From JANNSW01 sp031431235 (GTDB taxonomy: Bacteria; Pseudomonadota; Alphaproteobacteria; Rhizobiales; Hyphomicrobiaceae), in contig JANPDA010000312.1 of the NCBI GenBank assembly GCA_031431235.1, forward strand, positions 1 to 11,511: 11,511 bases of DNA, read 5' to 3'. Positions 1 to 7,610 of this stretch are shown piece by piece. Within the stretch, counting starts at the first letter, position 1; every line of letters begins with the position of its first letter. Under the pieces are notes generated by a model. It worked only from the letters and a program-made list of their open reading frames with translations. It made no database searches and was not told the DNA's origin. The position numbers and the translations under genes are program-made.

Positions 1-502
1 CCGCGATCATCCCTCCGAGCACCACCGGATCACCCTCGGGAAAGGCTTCGAACCGATCGGTGCGCTGCAGCAGCACCGCCGCGGGCCGCAGCGCTTCAAT
101 CAGGCTGCCGTCGACCGGGCAGTGCACCCACAGCAACGGCCGGCGTAGCCCCGCGCGGCGCGCCGCCAGGCGGATCTGGGGTGCCAGCGCCCAGCCGGTC
201 GCGAGCCGCCCGGCGCCACCGGGCACCGACACCGGGGAGAAGACGTGAAAACCGTTCTCGACATGCACGAGACCGCGCTTCAGGCTCGCGAGCTTGCGAC
301 CCACCCGCTCGATGAAACGGGGGTCGCCGCCGGGCGAAGGCATCCTGACGCCGATCGAGTTGACATAGAGCACCGGCATTTGCCGCGCGAGCCGGCGCAG
401 GATCTGGAAATCGAAATGGCCGCGATTGTGGTACCACCAGTCGAGCCCGCCCATGCAGACGATGCCGTCGAATGGAATCTGTCTCAGCACCTTGCCACGC
501 AT
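1..502 (-). CDS. Glycosyltransferase, N-terminal part (runs off left edge)
   Basis: Only the first 167 codons are in the window; the gene continues past position 1. The visible protein begins MRGKVLRQIPFDGIVCMGGL and then has a DWWYHNRGH motif (residues 21-29) and a VLYVNSIGVRMPSP segment (44-57). This is the pattern I know from GT-B fold glycosyltransferases of polysaccharide synthesis (TuaH-like). Residues 122-128 (PLLWVHC) would be an inner strand of the N-terminal Rossmann domain. The catalytic C-terminal domain is not visible, so donor and acceptor sugars cannot be stated. The protein should be cytoplasmic or peripheral to the inner membrane and take part in exo- or capsular polysaccharide synthesis. 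The start at 502 is the only in-frame ATG near the coherent protein and has a weak GGGGGC ribosome site. It is divergent from the tetR unit across 126 bp. Confidence 0.72.
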   Translation of the reverse strand, partial: MRGKVLRQIPFDGIVCMGGLDWWYHNRGHFDFQILRRLARQMPVLYVNSIGVRMPSPGGDPRFIERVGRKLASLKRGLVHVENGFHVFSPVSVPGGAGRLATGWALAPQIRLAARRAGLRRPLLWVHCPVDGSLIEALRPAAVLLQRTDRFEAFPEGDPVVLGGMIA

Positions 503-592
503 GCCAGCCCCCGAGGCGAAACGAGACCTTCGAGCCTGGCAGAGTTGCGTTAACCGCTGCTTGCCAGCCGGAGCGTGGCAGCAGGATCGGCC

Positions 593-621
593 TTGACAAC
601 GTACCAACCAGTTGGTATGTA
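593..621 (+). promoter_or_regulatory. Sigma-70-type promoter of the tetR-SRPBCC-ABC unit
   Basis: A perfect -35 hexamer TTGACA (593-598) is followed after 17 bp by TATGTA (616-621), a weak -10. The predicted transcript starts at about 627-629, at or beside the ATG at 629. No Shine-Dalgarno sequence precedes that ATG (the upstream bases are GTATGTATTAATTC), which fits a leaderless message. The strong -35 with a poor -10 and an operator between them is typical of a repressible promoter. The start point is inferred, not measured. Confidence 0.6.
599..620. promoter_or_regulatory. Inverted-repeat operator, probable TetR binding site
   Basis: Two 10-bp arms, ACGTACCAAC (599-608) and GTTGGTATGT (611-620), are inverted repeats matching at 9 of 10 positions around a 2-bp centre (CA). 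The inner TACCAAC/GTTGGTA arms are perfect. The site fills the spacer between the -35 and -10 elements and covers most of the -10, so a bound dimer would block RNA polymerase. Its place directly before a tetR gene makes autorepression the simplest reading. The divergent glycosyltransferase gene starts about 97 bp away and could also be affected. Confidence 0.75.
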
Positions 622-628
622 TTAATTC

Positions 629-1264
629 ATGGAGACCGATTTGCCCCGACCAGCGAATGGCCCGACGGCAAGGATCAAGTTGCTCGATGCCGCTCTGTCG
701 CTGGTCCGGGAGAGGGGCTATGCGGCGACGACCGTCGAGGATCTGTGCCACGCGGCCGGCGTGACGAAGGGCGCGTTCTTCCACCACTTCGCGTCGAAGG
801 TGGACCTCGGCGTGGCTGCTGCACATTACTGGTCGGAGGTGACGGGCGCCTTCTTCGCGGGAGCGCCCTATCATCGCCATATCGATCCGCTCGACCGGGT
901 GCTCGGCTACATCGATTTTCGCAAGGAGGTCCTGCAGGGCAAGGTGCCGGAGTTCACCTGCCTGGCGGGAACGATGCTGCAGGAGACCTATGACAGTCAT
1001 CCGGCGATCCGGGATGCCTGCGCAAGCTCGATCGAGGAGCATGCGGCCAGGGTGGAGGCCGATATCGCGGAAGCCTTGGAGACGCATCGCATCAACGCCG
1101 ATTGGACCGCGCGGAGCCTTGCGCTCCACATGCAGGCCGTATTGCAGGGTGCCTTCATCCTGGCGAAGGCGAGGGGCGGCCCCGAGATTGCCGCGCAGTC
1201 GATCGATCATCTGCGCCGCTATGTGCAATTGTTGTTCAAGTCCGAGAGCCGACTGGGAGTATGA
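629..1264 (+). CDS. TetR/AcrR family transcriptional repressor
   Basis: A 211-residue protein, the normal length for the family. The N-terminal TetR_N helix-turn-helix covers about residues 14-60: RIKLLDAALSLVRERGYAATT, then the DLCHAAGV helix and the recognition helix VTKGAFFHHFASK (45-57), a textbook TetR signature. The rest is the helical ligand-binding/dimer domain, whose ligand cannot be predicted. It probably represses its own unit through the palindrome at 599-620. The next gene begins 4 bp after its stop, so the two are very likely cotranscribed. The ATG at 629 lies at the predicted transcription start without a ribosome site, so the message may be leaderless. The family call is firm. 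The regulated genes are inferred from position: an SRPBCC protein directly behind and, further on, an ABC exporter. Confidence 0.93.
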   Translation: METDLPRPANGPTARIKLLDAALSLVRERGYAATTVEDLCHAAGVTKGAFFHHFASKVDLGVAAAHYWSEVTGAFFAGAPYHRHIDPLDRVLGYIDFRKEVLQGKVPEFTCLAGTMLQETYDSHPAIRDACASSIEEHAARVEADIAEALETHRINADWTARSLALHMQAVLQGAFILAKARGGPEIAAQSIDHLRRYVQLLFKSESRLGV

Positions 1265-1268
1265 TCCG

Positions 1269-1745
1269 ATGACGCAGAAGAAGTCCAAACCGGCGACCGC
1301 GTCGACCAATACCGTTCGACTGCATCGTGTCCTCGCCGCGCCTCCAGAGAAAATCTATCGCGCGTTCCTCGATCCCGACGCCTTGGCCAAGTGGCTCCCT
1401 CCCAACGGCTTCACCGCCAAGGTTCACCACTTGGAGGCAAAGATCGGTGGCACTTTCAAGATGTCGTTCACGAACTTCACGACAGGCAATAGCCTCTCGT
1501 TCGGTGGCGAGTACATCGAGCTCGTGCCGCATCGGCGCATCATCTACACTGACAGATTCGATGATCCGAACCTGCCTGGAGAAATGCGCGTAACCGTAAC
1601 CTTGAGCAAAGTTTCGCTCGGGACGGAGATCGACATCGAGCAGGCAGGCGTGCCCTCCGTCATTCCGCTGGAAGCCTGCTATCTCGGCTGGCAGGAGTCG
1701 CTCATCCAGCTCGGCAGGCTCGTCGAGCCCAATATTCAGGGCTGA
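1269..1745 (+). CDS. SRPBCC-fold protein, AHSA1 type
   Basis: A 158-residue soluble protein of the START/Bet v1-like SRPBCC superfamily, AHSA1 (activator of Hsp90 ATPase homologue) branch. Typical landmarks are the first strand plus PPEKIYRAFLDPDALAKWLPP (residues 25-45), the IGGTFKMSF strand (59-67), FGGEYIELVPHRRIIYTDRF (78-97), and the C-terminal helix CYLGWQESLIQLGRLVE (137-153). Members bind hydrophobic ligands in a central cavity; bacterial ones are mostly uncharacterised and often sit beside ArsR or TetR regulators, as here. The ATG at 1269 was chosen because it starts the coherent fold and has GGGAG about 10 bp upstream. The same frame is open further left inside tetR, but that extension overlaps the regulator and does not resemble the family. 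Function beyond ligand binding is unknown. Confidence 0.87.
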   Translation: MTQKKSKPATASTNTVRLHRVLAAPPEKIYRAFLDPDALAKWLPPNGFTAKVHHLEAKIGGTFKMSFTNFTTGNSLSFGGEYIELVPHRRIIYTDRFDDPNLPGEMRVTVTLSKVSLGTEIDIEQAGVPSVIPLEACYLGWQESLIQLGRLVEPNIQG

Positions 1746-1781
1746 TGTTTGCAGGCCGAATGGGCAAATTTCAAAGCCGCA

Positions 1782-1797
1782 AGCAGCGAGCGCTGCT
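1782..1797. other. Small hairpin in the 105-bp gap before the DUF4287 gene
   Basis: AGCAGC (1782-1787) and GCTGCT (1792-1797) are perfect inverted arms around a GAGC loop. No T-run follows, so it is unlikely to be a full terminator. It could stabilise or process the message between the SRPBCC gene and the next one. Nothing else stands out in 1746-1850 apart from the ribosome site of the next gene. Confidence 0.3.
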
Positions 1798-1850
1798 GGT
1801 GTGTCCTGAAGCCAGAATGCCACACGAACGCCAACAGGGGGAGCACGGCC

Positions 1851-2408
1851 ATGGTCAAACCCATCGACACGGCCAAGATCGAGCGCGGAACCGGTCGCGG
1901 CTGGCCGGTCTGGCGCGCCGATCTCGACAGGCTTGGTGCGGCGAAGTCGAGCCATGGCGAAATCGTCGACCTGATTCGCAAACAAAGCGTCTCGGACTGG
2001 TGGGCGCAGACGATCGCGGTTGCCTACGAGCAGCAGACGGGCAAGCGCGTTCCGGGCCAAGGCAGCGACGGACGGTTCAATGTCTCGCTGTCCCGGACGA
2101 TCGAGGGGGAACCGGCGGCCGTCCGTGCCCTATGGCGCGCCCTGTGTGAGACGCCACTTGCCGTCAGCGGCAAGGAGTTGGTGGGCAGCCCCACGCAGAG
2201 CGACACGGCGAAGCGGCTGTACTGGCGCTGCCAGCTTGCCGGGGGCTCGAAAGTCGCCTTGAGTTTCGAGGCCAAGGCGCGAAGCAAGACGCTGGTCGGC
2301 GTCAATCATGACGGGCTCGCATCGACAGTCGATCTCGACCAGATCCGTGCGCAATGGATTGAACATATGGAGCAGTTGCGGACGGCAATGACGCCGGGCC
2401 GAGCTTGA
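1851..2408 (+). CDS. DUF4287-like N-terminus with uncharacterised C-terminal domain
   Basis: A 185-residue soluble protein. The N-terminal part matches the DUF4287 pattern: WPVWRADLDRLGAAKSSHGE (residues 18-37), then the diagnostic DWWAQTIAVAYEQQTGKR (49-66). The C-terminal half has a strand-rich segment, KRLYWRCQLAGGSKVALSFE (121-140), and an alternating segment to VGVNHDGLAS, then an amphipathic helix IRAQWIEHMEQLRTAM (165-180). This is reminiscent of a small SRPBCC-like fold, but I am not sure of it. The biochemical role of DUF4287 proteins is not known to me. The ATG at 1851 has an AGGGGGAG ribosome site 8-9 bp upstream. The frame extends left to 1749 without homology, so the shorter form is preferred. 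It lies in the middle of the tetR-led run and is probably cotranscribed with both SRPBCC genes. Confidence 0.8.
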   Translation: MVKPIDTAKIERGTGRGWPVWRADLDRLGAAKSSHGEIVDLIRKQSVSDWWAQTIAVAYEQQTGKRVPGQGSDGRFNVSLSRTIEGEPAAVRALWRALCETPLAVSGKELVGSPTQSDTAKRLYWRCQLAGGSKVALSFEAKARSKTLVGVNHDGLASTVDLDQIRAQWIEHMEQLRTAMTPGRA

Positions 2409-2426
2409 GCGAAGGGAGCTATCGTC

Positions 2427-2975
2427 ATGTTTGGAATCCTCGGTATCGCCCTGCTCGTGGCGATCGTCGTCGTGATCGGTGTCATCCTCGCTTTGGCCGC
2501 AAGCAAGCCCGACCAGTTCCGCTTCGCCCGCACTGCGCGTATCGCGGCGGCGCCGGAGCGGCTGTTCCCGCTGATCGATGATCTGAAAGTCATGAACAGC
2601 TGGAACCCCTTTGCACTGCGCGAGACGGCAGGCAAGGGCACCTATTCGGGGCCTCAGAGCGGCAAGGGCGCAACCCATGAGTTCGCCGGTCCGAAATCCG
2701 GCACGGGCTCGATCGAGATCGTCGATGCCGTGCCGAGCTCGAAAGTTGTGATGCGCCTCGTCATGACGAAACCGATGAAGGCCGACAACACGGTCGAGTT
2801 CACGCTGGAGCCCAGCGGGGCGGCAACCGACGTCACCTGGGCCATGAGCGGCCGCCAGCCGCTGCTGGCCAAGGTGATGACCCTCTTCATCGATTGCGAC
2901 AAGATGGTGGGCAAGGATTTCGACGAGGGCCTCGCCAATCTGAAGCGGATTGCGGAAGCGCGGCCTGCGCCATGA
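2427..2975 (+). CDS. Membrane-anchored SRPBCC (polyketide cyclase-like) protein
   Basis: A 182-residue protein with one hydrophobic segment at residues 2-25 (GILGIALLVAIVVVIGVILA) followed by an SRPBCC domain (about 32-176). Landmarks are the first strand RTARIAAAPERLFPLIDDL (35-53), the NSWNPF motif (58-63), the central strands, and a C-terminal helix DKMVGKDFDEGLANLKRIAE (158-177). The start with a TM anchor and then the RIAAAPERLFPLI type is a familiar bacterial arrangement, usually annotated polyketide cyclase/dehydrase-like without enzymatic proof. It would hold a lipophilic-ligand-binding domain at the inner membrane face. GAAGGGAG precedes the ATG by about 8 bp. Its stop overlaps the ATG of a 22-codon ORF, and the ABC exporter follows 105 bp later. 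Confidence 0.87.
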   Translation: MFGILGIALLVAIVVVIGVILALAASKPDQFRFARTARIAAAPERLFPLIDDLKVMNSWNPFALRETAGKGTYSGPQSGKGATHEFAGPKSGTGSIEIVDAVPSSKVVMRLVMTKPMKADNTVEFTLEPSGAATDVTWAMSGRQPLLAKVMTLFIDCDKMVGKDFDEGLANLKRIAEARPAP

Positions 2976-3040
2976 CTGCGATCATGGGCATGGTGAAGCT
3001 CGACATCGCGAAGCTCGAGGCGGCCTGCGACGGCACCTGA
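2972..3040 (+). CDS. 22-codon ORF coupled to the SRPBCC stop (small gene or remnant)
   Basis: An ATG overlaps the preceding TGA as ATGA (2972-2975) and opens 22 codons: MTAIMGMVKLDIAKLEAACD plus GT. The overlap would allow translational coupling. KLDIAKLEAACDG looks like a real amphipathic helix of some larger protein, so this may be the stump of a decayed gene between the SRPBCC gene and the ABC ATPase. I do not recognise the family. It may equally be chance, since G/C-rich DNA gives many short open frames. Confidence 0.25.
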   Translation: MTAIMGMVKLDIAKLEAACDGT

Positions 3041-3080
3041 TCCCGACACCAGCAGCCGACAGCGCGAGGCAGTCCGCACC

Positions 3081-4003
<923 letters not shown>

Positions 4004-4007
<4 letters not shown>

Positions 4008-4765
4008 ACCTCGAAGCCGTGAAAGCGATCTACCTGTTCGAGATGGCCCGCTTCGGGCGGACGCTGATGCAGAGCCTGGTCTCGCCGGTGGTTGCGACCT
4101 CGCTCTACTTCGTGGTGTTCGGGGCAGCGATCGGCACCGCCATGCCCCAGATCGACGGGGTCCCCTACGGCGCCTTCATCGTGCCCGGGCTGATCATGCT
4201 GACGCTGCTCAACGAGAGTGTCTCGAACGCCTCGTTCGGCATCTACATGCCCCGGTTCGTGGGCACCATCTACGAGCTGCTCTCCGCTCCCGTCTCCTCG
4301 TTCGAGATCGTGCTCGGCTACGTCGGGGCGTCGGCGACGAAGTCGATCATCCTCGGCCTCGTCATCCTTGCGACCGCCGCGCTGTTTGTGCCTTTCGAGA
4401 TCGAGCACCCCTTCGCCATGACCGCATTCCTGGTGTTGACGGCCGTCAACTTCAGCCTGTTCGGCTTCATTCTCGGCATCTGGGCGGACGGGTTCGAGAA
4501 GCTGCAGATCGTGCCGCTGCTGATCATCACGCCGCTCACTTTTCTCGGCGGCACCTTCTACTCGATCAGCGTGCTGCCGCCGTTCTGGCAGACGGTCTCC
4601 CTGTTCAATCCGGTCGTCTACCTCATCAGCGGCTTCCGCTGGAGCTTTTATGGCGAAGCCGACGTCGGTATCGCCATCAGCCTCGCCGTGACCTTTTCGT
4701 TCCTGGCGGTATGCCTTGCGATCGTCTGGTGGATCTTCAGGACCGGCTACCGGCTGAAGAGCTGA
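4004..4765 (+). CDS. yadH: ABC-2 exporter permease subunit, YadH-like
   Basis: A 253-residue integral membrane protein; E. coli YadH has 256. About six hydrophobic segments are visible near residues 22-44, 56-76, 104-129, 138-159, 168-188 and 226-246. An amphipathic N-terminal stretch (VKAIYLFEMARFGRTLMQS) precedes the first. The ABC-2 signature region IITPLTFLGGTFYSISVLPP (174-193), then FNPVVYLISGFRWSFYG (201-217), is clearly conserved. It forms the transmembrane pathway with the ATPase encoded upstream; the ATG overlaps that gene's TGA, so the two are translationally coupled. It is the last gene of the plus-strand run and meets the convergent phosphodiesterase gene 37 bp later. Cargo is unknown. 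Confidence 0.93.
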
Positions 4766-4768
4766 GGA

Positions 4769-4817
4769 GTGTCCTGCCCCCGTTGCAGGGTGGCAGCGAG
4801 CTTCAGACCCGGGACAC
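4769..4817. terminator. Possible bidirectional terminator between convergent genes
   Basis: The 37-bp gap holds a hairpin CCTGC (4773-4777) / GCAGG (4785-4789) with a 7-base loop. Alternative longer arms GTGTCC (4769-4774) / GGACAC (4812-4817) reach into the end of the convergent gene. There is no T-run on either strand, so this is not a classical intrinsic terminator. Confidence 0.3.
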
Positions 4818-6551
4818 CAGTGTGGCAGGCCCCAGATGGTTGCCCTGCAGATAGGTGACACCGGCCTTGCGCAGGATGGCGATGCTCTGATCGTTGCTCA
4901 CGAACTCGGCGACGGTCTCCATGTCGAAATGCCGGGCGAGGCGCACCAGCGCTTCGACGAAGACGCGGTCCGCGGCATCGCGGCCGAGATTGCGGATGAA
5001 GGAGCCGTCGATCTTGACGATGTGGGCGCCCAGATGGCGCAGGTTCTTGAAGGTGGTGTAGCCGGCACCGAAATCGTCGATCGCCACCCGGCAGCCCAGG
5101 TCCTTCAAGGCATCGACCAGCCCGCGGCATTCCTCCAGCTCCTCGATCGCCGCGGTCTCGGTGATTTCCACGATCATCCGCGAGGTGAGGCTGCGGTCGC
5201 CACCGGTCAGGCGGTGCAGCGTGACCAGCCACTCGTGATCGCCCGCGGTCTGGCCCGAGACGTTGAAGGAGAGATGGGCGCTCGGATTGGCGCGGAGGTG
5301 CTCGACCGCCAACTGCAGCACACGCAGGTCGAGCAGCCGTGCCAGGCCGAGCTGCTCGGCGATAGGCATGAACTCGCCCGCCGTCACGATGCCGCCGTCG
5401 GGCATCTGCATCCGCAGGAGACACTCGCTGAAGGCCGGCTGCAGCGTGTCGGCGCGCACAATCGGCTGCAAAGCGAGCCGGATCCGGCCCTCGTCGAGCG
5501 CCTCGATGATGCCGTCGGTCATGGCGATGTTCTGCTTGCGCGATGAGATCCTGGCCGCGCTCGGCGCATAAGCCTGGAAACCATTGCCACGGCGCGATTT
5601 CGCCTCCTCGTGCGCGTCGAGCGCATTGCCGAAAACTTCCTGCATCGTCTCTGCGTGGCGAGGCGCCAGCACCGCGCCGATCGCTGCCGTCACCGCAATC
5701 CGGCAGGCCGAGGTTGCGATCGCCTCGCCGCCGACAGCTTCGAGCATGCGCCGGGCAACCGCCTGCACGCCGTTGATATCGCAATCGTGCACGATCGCGC
5801 CGAACTTGTTGGAGGAGAAGCGCCCGATCTCGTCGCAGCCCCGCAGCTGCTGGTTCAAGGTGGCGGCGACCTCGCGGATCACCTCGTTACCGATCTCGAA
5901 TCCGAAGGTCTCGTTGATGCGCGAGAGATTGTCGATCGAGGCGATCATGAATGCGAACGGCTTGCCCGTAGCCCGCTCCTCGACAAAGGCCGACTCGATC
6001 ACGCCAACCAGGCGGCTCGAGTTCATGAGGCCCGTCAATTGGTCGCGCTCGCTCAGATAGAGCAGTCGCTGCTCGCCGGCGAGCTGGTCATCGACCCGCC
6101 GCAGCACGCCCATTGCCGAGCCCGGCGCCCCGTCGCGGCCGGCGAACCAGCGGCCCTCGTCCTCGAGCCAGAAACCGCGGGCACCGCGCCGGCCATCGGG
6201 CAGGAACCGGTAGCGCAGCCGATAGGCAACGCCTTGGCCGGCATCGATGACCTTGCTGTTGCGGATCAGATCGAACCGGGCGCCTGAATGCTCGGTCGCG
6301 ATCATCATGTGATAGGCGGCCCCGCTGGCGACGTGCTGCAGCGAGCCCACGTCGAGAACGGCCGGCGCGTTCGTCTGCCAATCGATCTCGTCGGACCGCA
6401 GGTCCCACTGATAGGAGGTGTGGCCGGCTGCCGCGACGATCGCCTCGATGTCAAAGCGCGGCGTGGGCGCCGGCTGACGGGCGCCTGGCCTCGGCTCGCT
6501 CGCCGGCGGATTGCCGGAGGTCCGTGCGCCCGGCTCGGGACGATGGGTCAA
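4803..6551 (-). CDS. PAS-like/GGDEF/EAL protein, probable c-di-GMP phosphodiesterase with dead GGDEF
   Basis: A 582-residue cytoplasmic protein without TM segments. Residues 33-155 look PAS-like (HTSYQWDLRSDEIDWQTN near the start). The GGDEF domain (about 165-330) opens with ERDQLTGLMN, but the active-site motif is SSNKF (246-250) and a metal-site aspartate is replaced (FEIGNEVI), so it should not make c-di-GMP. The EAL domain (about 345-582) reads ECLLR (377-381), an ECL variant. It keeps N430, E462, D492-D493 (IDDFGAGY), K513, E549 and Q569; the second glutamate of the usual AEGVE motif is S552. It is thus probably a phosphodiesterase, less likely a c-di-GMP receptor. The start is TTG: TGA lies two codons upstream in frame, no nearby ATG exists, and a GGCGGAG site precedes. 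It is convergent with the permease gene. Confidence 0.9.
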   Translation of the reverse strand: MTHRPEPGARTSGNPPASEPRPGARQPAPTPRFDIEAIVAAAGHTSYQWDLRSDEIDWQTNAPAVLDVGSLQHVASGAAYHMMIATEHSGARFDLIRNSKVIDAGQGVAYRLRYRFLPDGRRGARGFWLEDEGRWFAGRDGAPGSAMGVLRRVDDQLAGEQRLLYLSERDQLTGLMNSSRLVGVIESAFVEERATGKPFAFMIASIDNLSRINETFGFEIGNEVIREVAATLNQQLRGCDEIGRFSSNKFGAIVHDCDINGVQAVARRMLEAVGGEAIATSACRIAVTAAIGAVLAPRHAETMQEVFGNALDAHEEAKSRRGNGFQAYAPSAARISSRKQNIAMTDGIIEALDEGRIRLALQPIVRADTLQPAFSECLLRMQMPDGGIVTAGEFMPIAEQLGLARLLDLRVLQLAVEHLRANPSAHLSFNVSGQTAGDHEWLVTLHRLTGGDRSLTSRMIVEITETAAIEELEECRGLVDALKDLGCRVAIDDFGAGYTTFKNLRHLGAHIVKIDGSFIRNLGRDAADRVFVEALVRLARHFDMETVAEFVSNDQSIAILRKAGVTYLQGNHLGPATLVSRV

Positions 6552-6567
6552 AGGTCAGGCTCCGCCT

Positions 6568-6584
6568 CGTTGCCAACAGCAACG
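6568..6584 (-). promoter_or_regulatory. Hairpin next to the ribosome site of the EAL gene
   Basis: CGTTGC and GCAACG (6568-6573, 6579-6584) form a perfect 6-bp stem with a 5-base loop. On the minus-strand message it lies directly upstream of the purine-rich AGGCGGAG that probably serves the TTG start at 6551. It may tune translation of the phosphodiesterase. The inference rests on position alone. Confidence 0.3.
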
Positions 6585-6665
6585 CCGGACACGCGAGCCC
6601 GGACATTGGTCAGTGGCAGCTTAGCGAATTCAGGATTAACGATTGGATAAATCTCGCTCCGAGGC

Positions 6666-6699
6666 AAGCGAGGCCCGATCGCGCGACCGAGCCTCGCTT
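6666..6699 (-). terminator. Strong stem-loop downstream of the four-TM protein gene
   Basis: AAGCGAGGC (6666-6674) and GCCTCGCTT (6691-6699) are perfect 9-bp inverted arms. The 16-base loop can itself pair around GCGC. It lies 38 bp after the stop of the minus-strand membrane protein gene and before the EAL gene. No T-run follows, so it may be a factor-assisted terminator or an mRNA-stabilising element. The rest of 6552-6736 shows no gene. Confidence 0.45.
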
Positions 6700-6736
6700 C
6701 GATGTAGTCGAGCAAGCGTCCGAGGCCACTGGCGGC

Positions 6737-7198
6737 CTATTGGTCGTCGCCGCCAAAGCCGATGTCGCGGCGCGCCGTCCTGATGCCGACGATCGAGCCG
6801 ACGACCACGTCGAAGCCCGACAGCAGCGTCAGATAGAAGAACAGCGAGGTCGCGGCCTTGTCGACCAGCAGGTACTCGACGATGAAGATCACGAACAGGA
6901 TCATCGACAGCGCCTGGTCGGCGAGGCCGGAGCCGCGCGTGTAGGTCGCCTTGATCACCTCGAGGGCGAGCAGGATGATCGAGAGTGTGAGGATGAGGTC
7001 GCCGACGCGGAACGACCAGCCGCCATTGGGCAGCGGCCAAATGAAGAGATGGGCGCCTTCGATGGCGGCGGTGGTTGCATCTTTGACCACGGGAGCGCCG
7101 TAGAAGATCTCTTCAGGCGCCGAGCCGCCGCCGAGGAACACATAGGCGTTGTAGATGATCAGCGACAGCACCAGCAGCGGAATGCCCTTGAGCGACAT
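6737..7198 (-). CDS. Four-helix integral membrane protein of unknown function
   Basis: A 153-residue hydrophobic protein with four likely membrane helices at about residues 5-24 (GIPLLVLSLIIYNAYVF), 65-84 (VGDLILTLSIILLALEVIKA), 96-114 and 117-140. A loop of about 40 residues lies between helices 1 and 2 (APEEIFYGAPVVKDATTAAI). The C-terminus, RTARRDIGFGGDDQ, is charged and probably cytoplasmic. Charged residues within or next to helices (E80 in LALEVIKATYTRGSG, E108 in VEYLLVDKA, D130) are notable and could be functional. I do not recognise the family; it resembles small conserved inner-membrane proteins of alphaproteobacteria. The start is secure: GGGAGGAAG sits about 4 bp before the ATG. 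It is followed by the stem-loop at 6666-6699. Confidence 0.8.
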   Translation of the reverse strand: MSLKGIPLLVLSLIIYNAYVFLGGGSAPEEIFYGAPVVKDATTAAIEGAHLFIWPLPNGGWSFRVGDLILTLSIILLALEVIKATYTRGSGLADQALSMILFVIFIVEYLLVDKAATSLFFYLTLLSGFDVVVGSIVGIRTARRDIGFGGDDQ

Positions 7199-7337
7199 GA
7201 CTTCCTCCCGTTGACGTCCTGCGCGAGCTCGTTGCCGCGAGGCCGTGACCCCTCACATCTCCGCCGCCCGGCCGGCAAAATCCGCCAGCCCTTCGGCACC
7301 AGTCTCAATAGCCGATCGGCGGCAAGCAGCCAATACG

Positions 7338-7369
7338 CGCCTGTCCGCAGGCGGGCGCGTCACGCCCGC
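7338..7369 (-). terminator. Adjacent GC-rich hairpins downstream of rpmF
   Basis: Two overlapping inverted repeats occur: CGCCTG/CAGGCG around TCCG (7338-7353) and a perfect GCGGGCG/CGCCCGC (7351-7357, 7363-7369) with a 5-base loop. The second begins about 53 bp after the rpmF stop on its strand. No T-run follows. They could end or stabilise the rpmF message and, sharing three bases, cannot both form fully. The rest of the 223-bp gap 7199-7421 shows no convincing gene. Confidence 0.4.
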
Positions 7370-7421
7370 ACACGGTTGGTGTCCAATGGGTGCAAACGAT
7401 GGCGCCGCTTCGCCACCCGCC

Positions 7422-7610
7422 TCAGAAATCGTCCGACTTCGGCGGCAACACCTGCAGCTTGCCGTACTTGCCGGATTTGAGGTCGATGTGGTGGGGCCGG
7501 CGCAATTCGCCCGACTCCTTGTCCTCCACATAGGCCGGCGCCTTCAGCGCATCGGCCGACCGGCGCATGCCGCGCCGCGAGGGGGACGTCTTCTTTTTCG
7601 GAACTGCCAT
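7422..7610 (-). CDS. rpmF: 50S ribosomal protein L32 (bL32)
   Basis: A 62-residue basic protein beginning MAVPKKKTSPSRRGMRRSAD, the invariant bL32 N-terminus, with the alphaproteobacterial APAYVEDKESGELRRPHHID core (24-43) and a short lysine-rich tail. It lacks the zinc-binding cysteines seen in bL32 of some other phyla, which is normal for alphaproteobacteria. It is a structural protein of the large subunit near the peptidyl-transferase end of 23S rRNA. AGGAGAG stands about 4 bp before the ATG, a strong ribosome site fitting a highly expressed gene. The fatty-acid gene plsX, a frequent neighbour of rpmF in many bacteria, is not seen here. Confidence 0.98.
   Translation of the reverse strand: MAVPKKKTSPSRRGMRRSADALKAPAYVEDKESGELRRPHHIDLKSGKYGKLQVLPPKSDDF

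Noticed and set aside
96..599. 167-codon minus-strand frame starting at 599
   Set aside because: It is arginine/alanine-rich nonsense in another frame; the frame starting at 502 gives a clear glycosyltransferase N-terminus.
990..1268. Long upstream extension of the first SRPBCC gene
   Set aside because: It overlaps tetR, has shadow-type composition, and a ribosome site with ATG at 1269 starts the real fold.
1236..2060. 274-codon minus-strand frame opposite the SRPBCC and DUF4287 genes
   Set aside because: It mirrors two well-supported genes and has no recognisable motif.
6524..7480. 318-codon plus-strand frame
   Set aside because: It is antisense to the four-TM gene and rich in D, R, Q and H typical of a shadow frame; the minus strand gives membrane helices and a strong ribosome site.
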